From Bacteroidota bacterium (GTDB taxonomy: Bacteria; Bacteroidota; Bacteroidia; J057; JADKCL01): a DNA stretch of 64,000 nt. Below are positions 1 to 7,887 of the stretch, in pieces. Where the stretch lies: contig JADKCL010000004.1 in assembly GCA_016718825.1 (NCBI GenBank), positions 186,001-250,000 of the forward strand, given 5' to 3'. Made by a program: the position numbers and the translations under genes. Each line of letters opens with the position of its first letter. Within the stretch, counting starts at the first letter, position 1. The notes beneath the pieces are model-generated. The model had not been told where the DNA came from and made no database searches. It saw nothing but the letters and a program-made list of their open reading frames with translations.

Positions 1-13
1 GTCGAAAGCGGTT

Positions 14-309
14 GAAATCCAAGGATTTCCCGCTCCTGTTGTCGCCTCACCCCCGCCCCTCTCCACGAATTTTCCTAACGGAAAAGTCGCGGAGAGGGGG
101 GCCGAAATGCGGGATTTTTGCAGAAAATCAGTTGTTGCGGCCCCCCTCTCCAACGTTGAATCGGCGATGGAGCGCAGCGAAGGAGCAGATTCGACGATGG
201 AGAGGGGCCGGGGGTGAGGCGAATAGGAAAAGCCGTTACGACTGGGAATTGAACCCGAATCTGAGCCCCATAACGCCTAAAATCAAAGGATTTCCCGCCT
301 CCATTTGTC
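14..309. repeat. Nested palindromic element flanked by an imperfect direct repeat; no gene
   Basis: This gene-free stretch contains two nested inverted repeats. The outer arms are 43-65 and 198-221 (CGCCTCACCCCCG... against ...CGGGGGTGAGGCG, differing by one base). The inner arms are 91-104 and 138-152 (GGAGAGGGGGGCCG against CGGCCCCCCTCTCC). Around it, 14-43 and 279-309 share an imperfect direct repeat containing AAGGATTTCCCGC. The layout resembles a miniature mobile or REP-like element. No transposase or convincing reading frame is present, so mobility is only an inference. Confidence 0.55.
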
Positions 310-335
310 ACATCACTACACACAATTCATCCCCC

Positions 336-704
336 TCAAAAAAACACATTCTGCCGCTCTGCCTCGTCTTGCAACAAATCGACCGTGCCCGTCTTGGTGA
401 CAATGCCATTCGTCGTCGTGCGGGCGCAGCGGTAGCAGTACAGGCCCGGTGCGAGGTTGGCGAATTTGATTTTGCCCAATGCATCCGTGTCGCCGGAACG
501 CAGAAACAGGCCCGAACTGCAGTCAGATTGCTGTAGCGCGATGCCGACCAAAATGCCTGGAATGCCCAGGGAATCCTTGCAGGTAAAGGTGATGCTTGTT
601 TCGGGTGGCGTAGGATTGTTGTCGGGATCGGAAGGATCATCCTTCTTGCATCCGAAGGCGACCATCACCACCACAACCAAGGCCAGTAGAATTTTTGTCT
701 TCAT
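336..704 (-). CDS. Small lipoprotein with a carboxypeptidase-regulatory/SdrD-B-like fold
   Basis: A 122-residue protein with a lipoprotein signal: a hydrophobic stretch of about 15 residues ends in AFGC at residue 19, followed by KKDDPSDPDNNP, a charged, proline-rich tether typical of Bacteroidota lipoproteins. The mature part (residues about 38-115) has the pattern of a small beta-sandwich (GIPGILVGIAL, then TDALGKIKFANLAPGLYCY). This resembles carboxypeptidase-regulatory or Cna-B/SdrD-B-like domains, in which a modifier strand is followed by a G-x-Y turn. It probably sits on the cell envelope; no enzyme motif is visible. It lies 63 bp downstream of the nucleotidase-like gene on the same strand and could be cotranscribed with it. 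The exact role is unknown. Confidence 0.75.
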   Translation of the reverse strand: MKTKILLALVVVVMVAFGCKKDDPSDPDNNPTPPETSITFTCKDSLGIPGILVGIALQQSDCSSGLFLRSGDTDALGKIKFANLAPGLYCYRCARTTTNGIVTKTGTVDLLQDEAERQNVFF

Positions 705-767
705 GCGGATTCCAATGCAATTGCCATTCGAAGATCAGATTAATCCATGAAATTGACAACGCTCGCC

Positions 768-2372
768 TCACTTCTTCATCATCGCACGGATGGCTTCCAT
801 TTGCCCGCTTTGCTTCAGGTACCAAATGGCAATGTCGCGGACGTCGTTTTTGGCTGGTCCGCCTTGGGCTGCAGGTGTCAGGGCAATGTCGCTCCAAGTA
901 GTGAGGCCCTTGATGAAGCCCAAAGCAGCTTCGCCGCCGCCCGCCAAAAAGCCGGGAAGGCAAAGCACGTAGGTTTTGGCATCGTCGAGCGGCTTGCCGT
1001 CGATGAGGAAATTGCTGCCCTGCCGCGTCACATTGCTGCTGTATTGCAGGTGGGCGCCGCTCATGTTGAGGGCAGGTGCGAGTCCGGATTCGAGCAGGCG
1101 GCGCAAGTCGCGCCCGAGGACATTGCCATGCTGCAAATTGCCGCCAAAGGGCAGCGTTGCCAAAATATGCTTCTGCACCACAAAGCCGTTGATTTGGTCG
1201 TCGATGCGCACCGAACCGCTGTTCATGATGGCGAGATCAGCCTTGGAGTCGGCCTTCTTGAAGGCATCGCAGAGCAGGAATCCGAGGTTGGTCTGACTTG
1301 TGCGCATCGAGCCATCGCGGCCATCCATGGGGGCAAAGGCAAATCCGATGCTGTCATACGGTTGATATCCTTGGTCCTTCATGCATTGATCGCCGAATGT
1401 TTCCCACTTTTTCACCACCGCATCCACCGCAGGATCAGATGGAATGGCATCCGTGATCGGCATCAACTGCGACCAGATATCCATTTTTTTCGTGTCCATG
1501 TTCCAGGTGCACCAATGGAGGTAGAGGCTCTTGACATTCGCGTCGGCCTTGGCGATGAACGTTTCCCCGACTTTGCGGCTCATGTTTTGGTGCTCGTGCC
1601 CGCCCATGAGCAGCGGCATGCCCGGCACCTTGCGCGCAAGCGTATCGTCCTGCTCCATGCTCAAGTGCGTGATGCCAAAGACCACATCGCTGACCTTGCT
1701 TGCCTGGTCAAATGCATCCTTGCTCGCTTGGTAGGGGTTGATGTATTGCAGGTACTTTTGCTGTGTGAATTCGAGGGTGACGCCGATCAGGCCCAGTTTG
1801 AGCGTATCGCCTTGCTTGTTGGGAATCGCATGCACCATATAATCGGGCACCATTTGGTCGCCTTGGTTGAACCGGACCACGCCCTTGTCGGCCACGTAGC
1901 GGCAATTGCTGGAGATGATGCGGAATTGGCTTTCGTTGTTGCGGGCATTGAGGTCGGGCGCCTTGAGGTCAAATTCGTGGTTGCCAAAGGTCACATAATC
2001 GGTCCCGAGGGCATTGAGCACCTCGACCATGTGGCGGCCATTGACGCGTTCCTTGCCGGATGGGAAATTGCAGGAAAGGGTACCCAACAGCGACGGACTC
2101 AGATAGTCCCCGTCCAGGATCGTAATGACCGGCATCCCGGTTTCTTCGAGTTGCTTTTTGACCGTGGCCACCCGGGCCATGCCGCCGACCTTGCCATTGT
2201 CCATCGGCGAAATCTCATACACATCGTTGAACTGCAAAATCACAAATTCGACGGTGCGCGGAGAATTGGCCGCCGCCGGACCACTTTGCGCCGGTTTGGG
2301 CGTGCAGGCACTGAGGAAAAGTGCGGCGATTGCGAGGAAATAACCGACAATACGGTGGGATGAAGCCTTCAT
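768..2372 (-). CDS. 5'-nucleotidase / metallophosphatase family lipoprotein (UshA-like)
   Basis: A 534-residue two-domain enzyme. The N-terminal calcineurin-like metallophosphatase domain shows QFNDVYEI, a GNHEFD metal-binding motif, GITHLS and MGGHEHQ. The C-terminal half has the 5'-nucleotidase substrate domain pattern (NSGSVRID, LPFGGNL, GRDLRRLLESGL, LCLPGFLAGGGEAALG). The family hydrolyses nucleotides or related phosphoesters outside the cytoplasm using two metal ions. I chose the ATG at 2372 over the in-frame Met at 2396 because it gives a clean signal peptide ending in LFLSAC, a lipobox, so the enzyme is probably membrane-anchored. A TATCTTG box lies shortly upstream. It is divergent from the BtpA-family gene. 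The substrate cannot be told from sequence. Confidence 0.88.
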   Translation of the reverse strand: MKASSHRIVGYFLAIAALFLSACTPKPAQSGPAAANSPRTVEFVILQFNDVYEISPMDNGKVGGMARVATVKKQLEETGMPVITILDGDYLSPSLLGTLSCNFPSGKERVNGRHMVEVLNALGTDYVTFGNHEFDLKAPDLNARNNESQFRIISSNCRYVADKGVVRFNQGDQMVPDYMVHAIPNKQGDTLKLGLIGVTLEFTQQKYLQYINPYQASKDAFDQASKVSDVVFGITHLSMEQDDTLARKVPGMPLLMGGHEHQNMSRKVGETFIAKADANVKSLYLHWCTWNMDTKKMDIWSQLMPITDAIPSDPAVDAVVKKWETFGDQCMKDQGYQPYDSIGFAFAPMDGRDGSMRTSQTNLGFLLCDAFKKADSKADLAIMNSGSVRIDDQINGFVVQKHILATLPFGGNLQHGNVLGRDLRRLLESGLAPALNMSGAHLQYSSNVTRQGSNFLIDGKPLDDAKTYVLCLPGFLAGGGEAALGFIKGLTTWSDIALTPAAQGGPAKNDVRDIAIWYLKQSGQMEAIRAMMKK

Positions 2373-2528
2373 TTTTTCTGCGAATTGAAGCCGCAAGATA
2401 CGCAGGATTTGATGTTGGATCGAATGACTTTTGTGGGATTTCCGGTGGAATTGACCTGGCAGTTAAGGATCAAACTACGACCTCCGCAATCCAATTTCTC
2501 CTAACTTGCCACCCAAATCCGATTCCCG

Positions 2529-3341
2529 ATGCCTGCATTGATTACATTCGAAGACATTTTCCCGCGCCGTAAGCCGCTGATTGCCTGCATTCACCTGAAA
2601 GCATTGCCGGGGGCGCCGTTGTACAGGGGTGACTTGAAGGCGGTCTATGACCAGGCGATTGCCGAGACCGAATTGTTTGCCAAGGCGGGTGTGGATGCCT
2701 TGATCGTGGAAAATTTCGGGGATGTGCCCTTTTATCCGGACCGTGTGCCCTCCGAAACGGTGGCGGCGATGGCGGCCTTGTGCCGGGAGATTGTGAACCA
2801 TGCGGGTGGTATGCCCATTGGCGTCAATGTCTTGCGCAACGATGCGGATGCGGCCCTCGGGATTGCCGTGGCGGTGGGGGCGCAGTTCATTCGGGTGAAT
2901 GTCCACAATGCTGCCGCGCTCACAGACCAAGGCGTCATCGAGGGACGTGCCTATGCCACCCTCCGCAAGCGCAACAACCTCGGCGCCAAGGTGCTGATCT
3001 TCGCGGATGTGGCCGTAAAACATGCCGCGCCGATCGCCCACATTCCGCTGGACATCGAGACCCGCGACCTCAGCGAACGCAGCCTCGCCGACGCGTTGAT
3101 CGTTTCGGGAACCGGGACAGGGGCAGCAACACGCCTCGAAGACCTCGCCATCGTCAAAGCCAATACCCATTTGCCGGTGATCATTGGCAGTGGCACAACC
3201 CCGGAAACCCTGCCCGGTTTGAACGAATTCGCCGACGGCTACATTGTCGGCAGCCATCTCAAAGTCAACGGCGTGGCCACCAATGCGGTCGATCCGGCAA
3301 GGGTGAATGCCTTTGTGGACCTGTTTGGCAAGACCGTCTGA
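2529..3341 (+). CDS. BtpA/SgcQ family TIM-barrel protein
   Basis: A 270-residue protein without signal peptide or membrane segment. It matches the BtpA/SgcQ family: IACIHLKALPGAP near the N-terminus, DALIVENFGDVPF, GVNVLRNDA, FIRVNVHNAA, DALIVSGTGTG and DGYIVGSHLK. The last motif is a phosphate-binding-like end of a TIM barrel. BtpA was named for a role in photosystem I accumulation in cyanobacteria, and SgcQ from a sugar operon in E. coli; non-photosynthetic members have no settled reaction. Nothing nearby is photosynthetic, so the role here is open. Length is normal for the family. TAACTTG upstream at about 2500 resembles a weak -7 box. Confidence 0.85.
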   Translation: MPALITFEDIFPRRKPLIACIHLKALPGAPLYRGDLKAVYDQAIAETELFAKAGVDALIVENFGDVPFYPDRVPSETVAAMAALCREIVNHAGGMPIGVNVLRNDADAALGIAVAVGAQFIRVNVHNAAALTDQGVIEGRAYATLRKRNNLGAKVLIFADVAVKHAAPIAHIPLDIETRDLSERSLADALIVSGTGTGAATRLEDLAIVKANTHLPVIIGSGTTPETLPGLNEFADGYIVGSHLKVNGVATNAVDPARVNAFVDLFGKTV

Positions 3342-3408
3342 GGACGAAGGTCATCTTGCTAGCACGGCTTTTGCGAATGCATTCGGGAAAATTCTCCAAA
3401 TTTGTGGT

Positions 3409-4257
3409 ATGCGGAAACGGATCCTGACGCTTTTTGTACTCTTGACCAGCCTATTGCCCTTGGCGACGATGGCCCAAACGCAGCCCTTGACCGGCCGTTG
3501 GATGGGGAAATTGTACCAAAATCAGGAGCAGCCCTTCATGGAATACAACCTGCGGATGGAGCTCAAACAAACGGGAACGCGGGTCACGGGCATTTCCTAT
3601 ATCTCGTTGATCAACAGGTCGGAGCTATTCGCCAAAATGGAATTGGAGGGACGCTGGGACAAAGGCGTTTTCAGTTTCCATGAAATCACGTTGATCGATT
3701 CGAAGCATACCGACGGATGGGGATGGTGTCTGAAGGCTGGCGAATTGAAACTCGAGCAGGTCGGCGAATACCAGCGTCTTTCGGGGAAATGGGAAGGGTA
3801 TATGGATGATTTCCCCTGCAAACCCGGAACCTTGACCCTGGAGAAGCTCAATCAGCAACCCAAAGTCGCCGCGGATCCCGTGGCAGTCGATACGAAGGGC
3901 AATTTCGGGACGGTGAATGGCCGCACGATCACGCATCAAAAGGAAGTGCCGATGTACAATGAGGCGTTTACGGTGTATGTGTATGACGGCGACAAGGTGG
4001 ATGGCGATATCATTTCGCTGCAATACAATGGGGTTTGGTTGTTGAAGAAATATCCGCTGAGCAAAAGCAAAAAGGCCTTGCGGCTCGAAATCGAACCGGG
4101 GGCCGAAAACCAATTGGTATTATTTGCGGAGAATGTCGGGACCTATGCCCCCAATACGGCAGCGATCACATTCTTTGACGGCAAACAGGAAAAAAACCTG
4201 AACCTGAGTTCCGACCTCTCCACAAGCGGGGCCCTGAAGTTTGTGTTTACGAAGTAG
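3409..4257 (+). CDS. Secreted protein of unknown function
   Basis: A 282-residue protein beginning with a Sec signal peptide (MRKRILTLFVLLTSLLPLATMAQTQ, cleavage probably after MAQ). I chose the start at 3409 because the upstream in-frame extension overlaps the previous gene and lacks coding character. The mature protein has two parts. Residues about 25-160 begin with LTGRWMGKLYQN and contain TGISYIS, a lipocalin-like or DUF-type beta barrel pattern (many proteins of this phylum start LxGxWxG). Residues about 180-282 form a beta-rich domain (VYVYDGDKVDGDIISLQYNG, LVLFAENVGTYAPNTA). No catalytic motif is visible. It is probably periplasmic or outer-membrane associated. Confidence 0.8.
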   Translation: MRKRILTLFVLLTSLLPLATMAQTQPLTGRWMGKLYQNQEQPFMEYNLRMELKQTGTRVTGISYISLINRSELFAKMELEGRWDKGVFSFHEITLIDSKHTDGWGWCLKAGELKLEQVGEYQRLSGKWEGYMDDFPCKPGTLTLEKLNQQPKVAADPVAVDTKGNFGTVNGRTITHQKEVPMYNEAFTVYVYDGDKVDGDIISLQYNGVWLLKKYPLSKSKKALRLEIEPGAENQLVLFAENVGTYAPNTAAITFFDGKQEKNLNLSSDLSTSGALKFVFTK

Positions 4258-4279
4258 GGTGATCCCTGGTAAAATTTTG

Positions 4280-4340
4280 CCACGAAGACACGAAGGCACG
4301 AAGAAGACGTGGTTGACTTTGTGTCTTCGTGTCTTCGTGG
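4280..4340. repeat. CACGAAG inverted repeat, copy 1, between convergent genes
   Basis: A perfect 16-bp inverted repeat: CCACGAAGACACGAAG at 4280-4295 and CTTCGTGTCTTCGTGG at 4325-4340, with further CACGAAG units between. It lies between the stops of two convergent genes (4257 and 4356). A close relative with the same orientation lies at 63261-63321. Such elements are dispersed intergenic palindromes; a transcript could fold into a long hairpin and help end transcription, but there is no U-run. Confidence 0.75.
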
Positions 4341-4355
4341 CCTGAATACACAATC

Positions 4356-4982
4356 CTACAACGCCTCAAACCGATAACCCAACTGTGAAAAATGCGCGAG
4401 CGTCTGCTCCAACGCATACTGCATGTTGACTTTGGCCTTCTCGGAGTCGTGGAAGACGACGATGCTACCGGGTCGGGCATGGTCGATGACATTGCGAGCG
4501 ACCCGCCCCGGACTGAGCTTTTGATTCCAGTCGCCGGCAATCACCTCCCACATCACAACCTCGTACTGCGTGCGCAGCCTGCGGCCCGCGCGGGGGGTCA
4601 TTTTCCCATACGGCGGACGAAACAAGGTGACCTCCTCCCCCAACACGGCGGTCAAGGCCGCCTGACATTCAGCGGTATTGTCCAAATAGGTGGCGAGCGG
4701 CGTTTTCCAGAGATTGAGATGGTTGTGGGTATGGTTGCCGATGCGGTGGCCTGCGGCTTGCACCTTCAGCAGGGTTTCGGGGAATTGCCGCACCTTGTCA
4801 CCGATGCAGAAAAACGTTGCCTTGGCATTGTACTTGGCTAAGGTCTCCAAGACCCATTCGGTGATGCCGGGCGAGGGCCCGTCGTCGAAGGTCAGGTACA
4901 AAACCTTGTCCTGCCGCGGCCCATGCCACCGCCACTGCGGAAACATGGATTGAACCAAGGATGGCATTTTGACCTGCAACAT
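4356..4982 (-). CDS. Polysaccharide deacetylase (NodB / carbohydrate esterase 4 family)
   Basis: A 208-residue CE4-type deacetylase. The motifs are in order: TFDDGPSP (motif 1, catalytic Asp and first metal Asp), then HRIGNHTHNH (motif 2, metal-binding His residues), then FRPPYGK (motif 3), and FHDSEKA near the C-terminus in place of motif 5. The family removes N- or O-acetyl groups from peptidoglycan or other polysaccharides with a divalent metal. No signal peptide is visible from the chosen start, so secretion would need an unrecognised signal; many Bacteroidota members lack one. The ATG at 4982 is preferred because a TATCTTTG box ends 4 nt upstream, and a longer start at 5039 would lie upstream of that box. 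Confidence 0.88.
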   Translation of the reverse strand: MLQVKMPSLVQSMFPQWRWHGPRQDKVLYLTFDDGPSPGITEWVLETLAKYNAKATFFCIGDKVRQFPETLLKVQAAGHRIGNHTHNHLNLWKTPLATYLDNTAECQAALTAVLGEEVTLFRPPYGKMTPRAGRRLRTQYEVVMWEVIAGDWNQKLSPGRVARNVIDHARPGSIVVFHDSEKAKVNMQYALEQTLAHFSQLGYRFEAL

Positions 4983-4986
4983 GCGG

Positions 4987-4994
4987 CAAAGATA
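4987..4994 (-). promoter_or_regulatory. Putative -7 box TATCTTTG before the deacetylase gene
   Basis: Read on the minus strand, TATCTTTG matches the Bacteroidota -7 consensus TAnnTTTG exactly and ends 4 nt before the ATG at 4982. A clear -33 TTG at the usual distance is not seen. If used, the transcript would be leaderless or nearly so. The same 4-nt spacing is found upstream of hisS. Confidence 0.45.
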
Positions 4995-5117
4995 GGGATT
5001 GAATTTGGCCGATACGATTGGCACGGAAATATTGACCATTCGACGGAAGCCGACATTACATGTCGCAACAGATGCTTAACTTGCTGTCTGATTGTCCGCA
5101 CTTTACCTCCCACGTTC

Positions 5118-7691
5118 ATGAAAAAATTCTATCTAGCCATTCTGTTGTTGACGGCACTGTTCACAGGCACATCCGCCTTTGCAAGCCACGAAATGGGCGT
5201 CGACATTACCTACCAATGTCTGAATGCCTGCACTACACGCATTTATTTGAAGGCCTACCGCGACTGCACTGGCTCCAATGCAATTGGCAACAATTTGACT
5301 TGGTCCGCCCCCGGCTGTACACCGCCAAACGCCATCAATGGTTGGTCCCCGCAATTCAACGCTGAGGTCACCCCCATCTGTCCGGGTTCCGCAACCGCTT
5401 GTACCGTTCCGGGCGCGCCCATCAATGGTGTCGAGGAATTGTCCTGGTTCAGGGACTATGACATCTGTACGGGCACACCCTGCGTCTTTACCTTGCAGTG
5501 GATGGATTGTTGCCGCAACCCGGTCATCACTTCGCTCAACAACCCTGGGGGCCAAGGCATTGCAACGAGCGGCACCACCATCAACACCTCCCTCGGAACC
5601 TGCAACAACAGCCCGTATTACACAAGTCCTCCGCTGTTTTACGCCTGTCAAGGGTATGACTACGATGTGCACCAAGGTGCTTTTGACGTCGAAGGGGATT
5701 CTTTGGTATTTTCCTTTGGAACTTGCTACCAAAACCTCGGTGCCCCAGTTGTGTATGCCAGTGGATATTCCCAATTGCAACCCCTTGGACCGACTTGGAA
5801 TGTCACGATCAACTCTCAAACCGGCATGTTGCACTTGGATGCCAATCCCGGAAACATTGTGGTTGGCGTATTGTGCATCGCAATCCAGGAATACCGGAAT
5901 GGTGTTTTGATCGGGACCATGCAACGCGACGTTCAGATTGTCATTTTGCCTTGCGGGAACAATGCCAATCCGACGTTTACGGGCATCACCAACCTCACCG
6001 GCGGCGCAACCGCGGTCGGCGACGATGTGTATCTGCCTTCTCCCGGACCGTTTTGCTTTGACTTGGGCATGGCGGATGTGAATTCGGGACAAAATCTGCG
6101 CATGTGGTGGGACGACAATACGTCGACCGCCACATTTGCCGATGCCACCAATGGCGCCGTGCTCGACACGGTGACCGGCAATACCTCAGCAACACCGACG
6201 GGCCGTTTTTGCTGGACCCCAACGACAAACGGCGATTACCAATTCCGCATTCGTGCTGAGGATGATTTTTGCCCCATCTACGGATTTGCCGACAAAATCA
6301 TCACGGTTCATGTCGGTCAATGCAACGGTTCATCTGCCACGGGAACAGCGACCACCTGCCCGGATGCGATGTTTACCGCCACAACCTGCCTTCAAGGTCC
6401 GGTCACATTTACATGGTCGGGCGCCGGTGGACTTTCCGGGAATTCCGGAAATGTAAACCATATTTATCCGGCAGCGGGAACCTATCCATGGCAAGTGATC
6501 GTGAGCAATGGTACTGTCAGTGACACGATCCAAGATACCATTGTGATCGGCGCTGCACCGAGCCCAAACACCATCTTTGTTGGGGTGAACTTCGTATCTC
6601 CCTGCACCGGGAACCTTTATGACACGCTTCACGCCGGCAGTTGGAACAGCTATCTCTGGAACACAGGTGAAACGACGCCCGATATCACGGTTTTCCTCGG
6701 CGGCGTTTACAGCGTAACGGTGAGTGCCCCCAACGGATGCACGTATACGGATGATGTACAGCTATTTTGGTCATCCCCAGACATCTACGGGGTCGTGAAC
6801 ACAAGCTCCGGACAACCACTTCAAAATCAACGCATTCTCTTGATCGAGCACGATACCTTGACACAGTCATTGTGGGCCTCCGACTCGACGTGGACGGACA
6901 GCTTGGGCTACTATTTCTTCTGCAATGTGACCGATACCTTGGCCTTTTTGAAGGCGACTCCGAATGCATTTTACTACCCGACACAAATGCCGACGTATGC
7001 AGACACCACGCTGTTCTGGAACAACGCTGTGACCTTCCATCCGCAGTTGCAGATACCTTTCCAGCATGATTTCTCCACTTTGTCAGGTGTGAATCCCGGT
7101 GGTCCGGGTTTCATCGGCGGATTGATCACGCAGGGCGCCAACAAGGCAAGCGCCGTCGGGGATCCGGTTCCTGGGTTGATGGTGTTCCTGCGGAATGCGA
7201 ACTCAGGTGCGATCTTGGGCAACGATGTCACGGACATCAACGGCTACTTCTCCTTCCCTGCCATCCCGTTGGGTGACTACGAAATCGTGGCCGACAAGCC
7301 CTTGGTGAGCACGACGAATGTCCCCGCGCTAACGCTCTCGGCGCAAACATCGATGATGGACAGCTTGGATTTCCAACTCCACAGCACGTGGCTCGAATTG
7401 GTCTTGCATCCTACCGGCGTGCCGATGGTGGCATCTGAGTTGGCCTTCACCGCGCAACCCAATCCATTTGGGAACAGCACAAGGCTCAGTTTGGAATTGC
7501 CCAATGACGCCGTCGTGTCGGTCAATGTCTATGATGTGTTGGGCAAAAACGTTGCGCACTTGATGAACGGTTCGCTTGAAAAAGGTGTGCACCGTTTCGA
7601 AGTCGGCAACGACTTGGAGGCTGGCATTTACTTCGTGCGCTTGCAGGTCAATGGTGCCACACAGATTCTGAAAGTATTGAAATCGAATTGA
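5118..7691 (+). CDS. T9SS cargo, Cys-rich multidomain surface protein, array copy 1
   Basis: An 857-residue secreted protein. A signal peptide (residues 1-22, ending TSAFA) is followed by SHEMGVDITYQCLNACTTRI, the start of a Cys-rich N-terminal domain (about 23-290). This contains the DYDICTGTPC, DCCRNP and CNNSP signatures, a VEGDSLVFSF element and EYRNGVLIG. Next come a second domain with FCWTPTTNGDY (about 290-400), a PKD-like domain (TWSGAGGLSG), an SYLWNTGET domain, and SdrD-B/carboxypeptidase-like modules (about 560-770) with NPGGPGFIGGLITQGANK. The C-terminus has a type A T9SS sorting domain (QPNPFGNSTRLSLEL ... GIYFVRLQV ... KVLKSN). It is predicted to be exported across the outer membrane and surface-attached or released. 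I chose the start at the signal peptide rather than the longer in-frame opening at 4923, which runs across the divergent deacetylase gene. It is the first of five paralogues. Confidence 0.9.
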   Translation: MKKFYLAILLLTALFTGTSAFASHEMGVDITYQCLNACTTRIYLKAYRDCTGSNAIGNNLTWSAPGCTPPNAINGWSPQFNAEVTPICPGSATACTVPGAPINGVEELSWFRDYDICTGTPCVFTLQWMDCCRNPVITSLNNPGGQGIATSGTTINTSLGTCNNSPYYTSPPLFYACQGYDYDVHQGAFDVEGDSLVFSFGTCYQNLGAPVVYASGYSQLQPLGPTWNVTINSQTGMLHLDANPGNIVVGVLCIAIQEYRNGVLIGTMQRDVQIVILPCGNNANPTFTGITNLTGGATAVGDDVYLPSPGPFCFDLGMADVNSGQNLRMWWDDNTSTATFADATNGAVLDTVTGNTSATPTGRFCWTPTTNGDYQFRIRAEDDFCPIYGFADKIITVHVGQCNGSSATGTATTCPDAMFTATTCLQGPVTFTWSGAGGLSGNSGNVNHIYPAAGTYPWQVIVSNGTVSDTIQDTIVIGAAPSPNTIFVGVNFVSPCTGNLYDTLHAGSWNSYLWNTGETTPDITVFLGGVYSVTVSAPNGCTYTDDVQLFWSSPDIYGVVNTSSGQPLQNQRILLIEHDTLTQSLWASDSTWTDSLGYYFFCNVTDTLAFLKATPNAFYYPTQMPTYADTTLFWNNAVTFHPQLQIPFQHDFSTLSGVNPGGPGFIGGLITQGANKASAVGDPVPGLMVFLRNANSGAILGNDVTDINGYFSFPAIPLGDYEIVADKPLVSTTNVPALTLSAQTSMMDSLDFQLHSTWLELVLHPTGVPMVASELAFTAQPNPFGNSTRLSLELPNDAVVSVNVYDVLGKNVAHLMNGSLEKGVHRFEVGNDLEAGIYFVRLQVNGATQILKVLKSN

Positions 7692-7716
7692 TTACCCACT
7701 TCCTGAGTAGTTTCAG

Positions 7717-7747
7717 CAGCCCCCATCACGGTGCGCGGTGGGGGCTG
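7717..7747 (+). terminator. Hairpin after array copy 1
   Basis: The perfect 9-bp stem CAGCCCCCA (7717-7725) and TGGGGGCTG (7739-7747) lies 25 bp downstream of the stop of copy 1, followed by the T-containing tract TTGCTTGCTTTGG. The U-run is weak, so it is a plausible but not canonical terminator. It would separate copy 1 from copy 2. Confidence 0.5.
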
Positions 7748-7887
7748 TTGCTTGCTTTGGAAGCTTCAAATTGGACGGTCGTGCGCGAACGGTTTCCACT
7801 CAACAATGAATTCTGACCAATGAGCTGGTAGAATGTTACAATGTGCTGCAGGACATGGACATTCGAAGTATCTTACAAATAATAAAG

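Noticed and set aside
225..310. A tRNA-like T-loop (GGTTCAATTCC) on the minus strand
   Set aside because: The stem has a mismatch and only three good pairs. No D-arm, anticodon arm or acceptor stem could be drawn around it.
12..536. Long plus-strand open frame at the start of the window
   Set aside because: It crosses the palindromic element and runs antisense to the lipoprotein at 336-704, which has a proper signal and lipobox.
747..2363. 538-codon plus-strand frame antisense to the nucleotidase gene
   Set aside because: The minus-strand product has GNHEFD and other family motifs. The plus-strand one has His/Val-rich composition with no motif, as expected of a mirror of a real gene.
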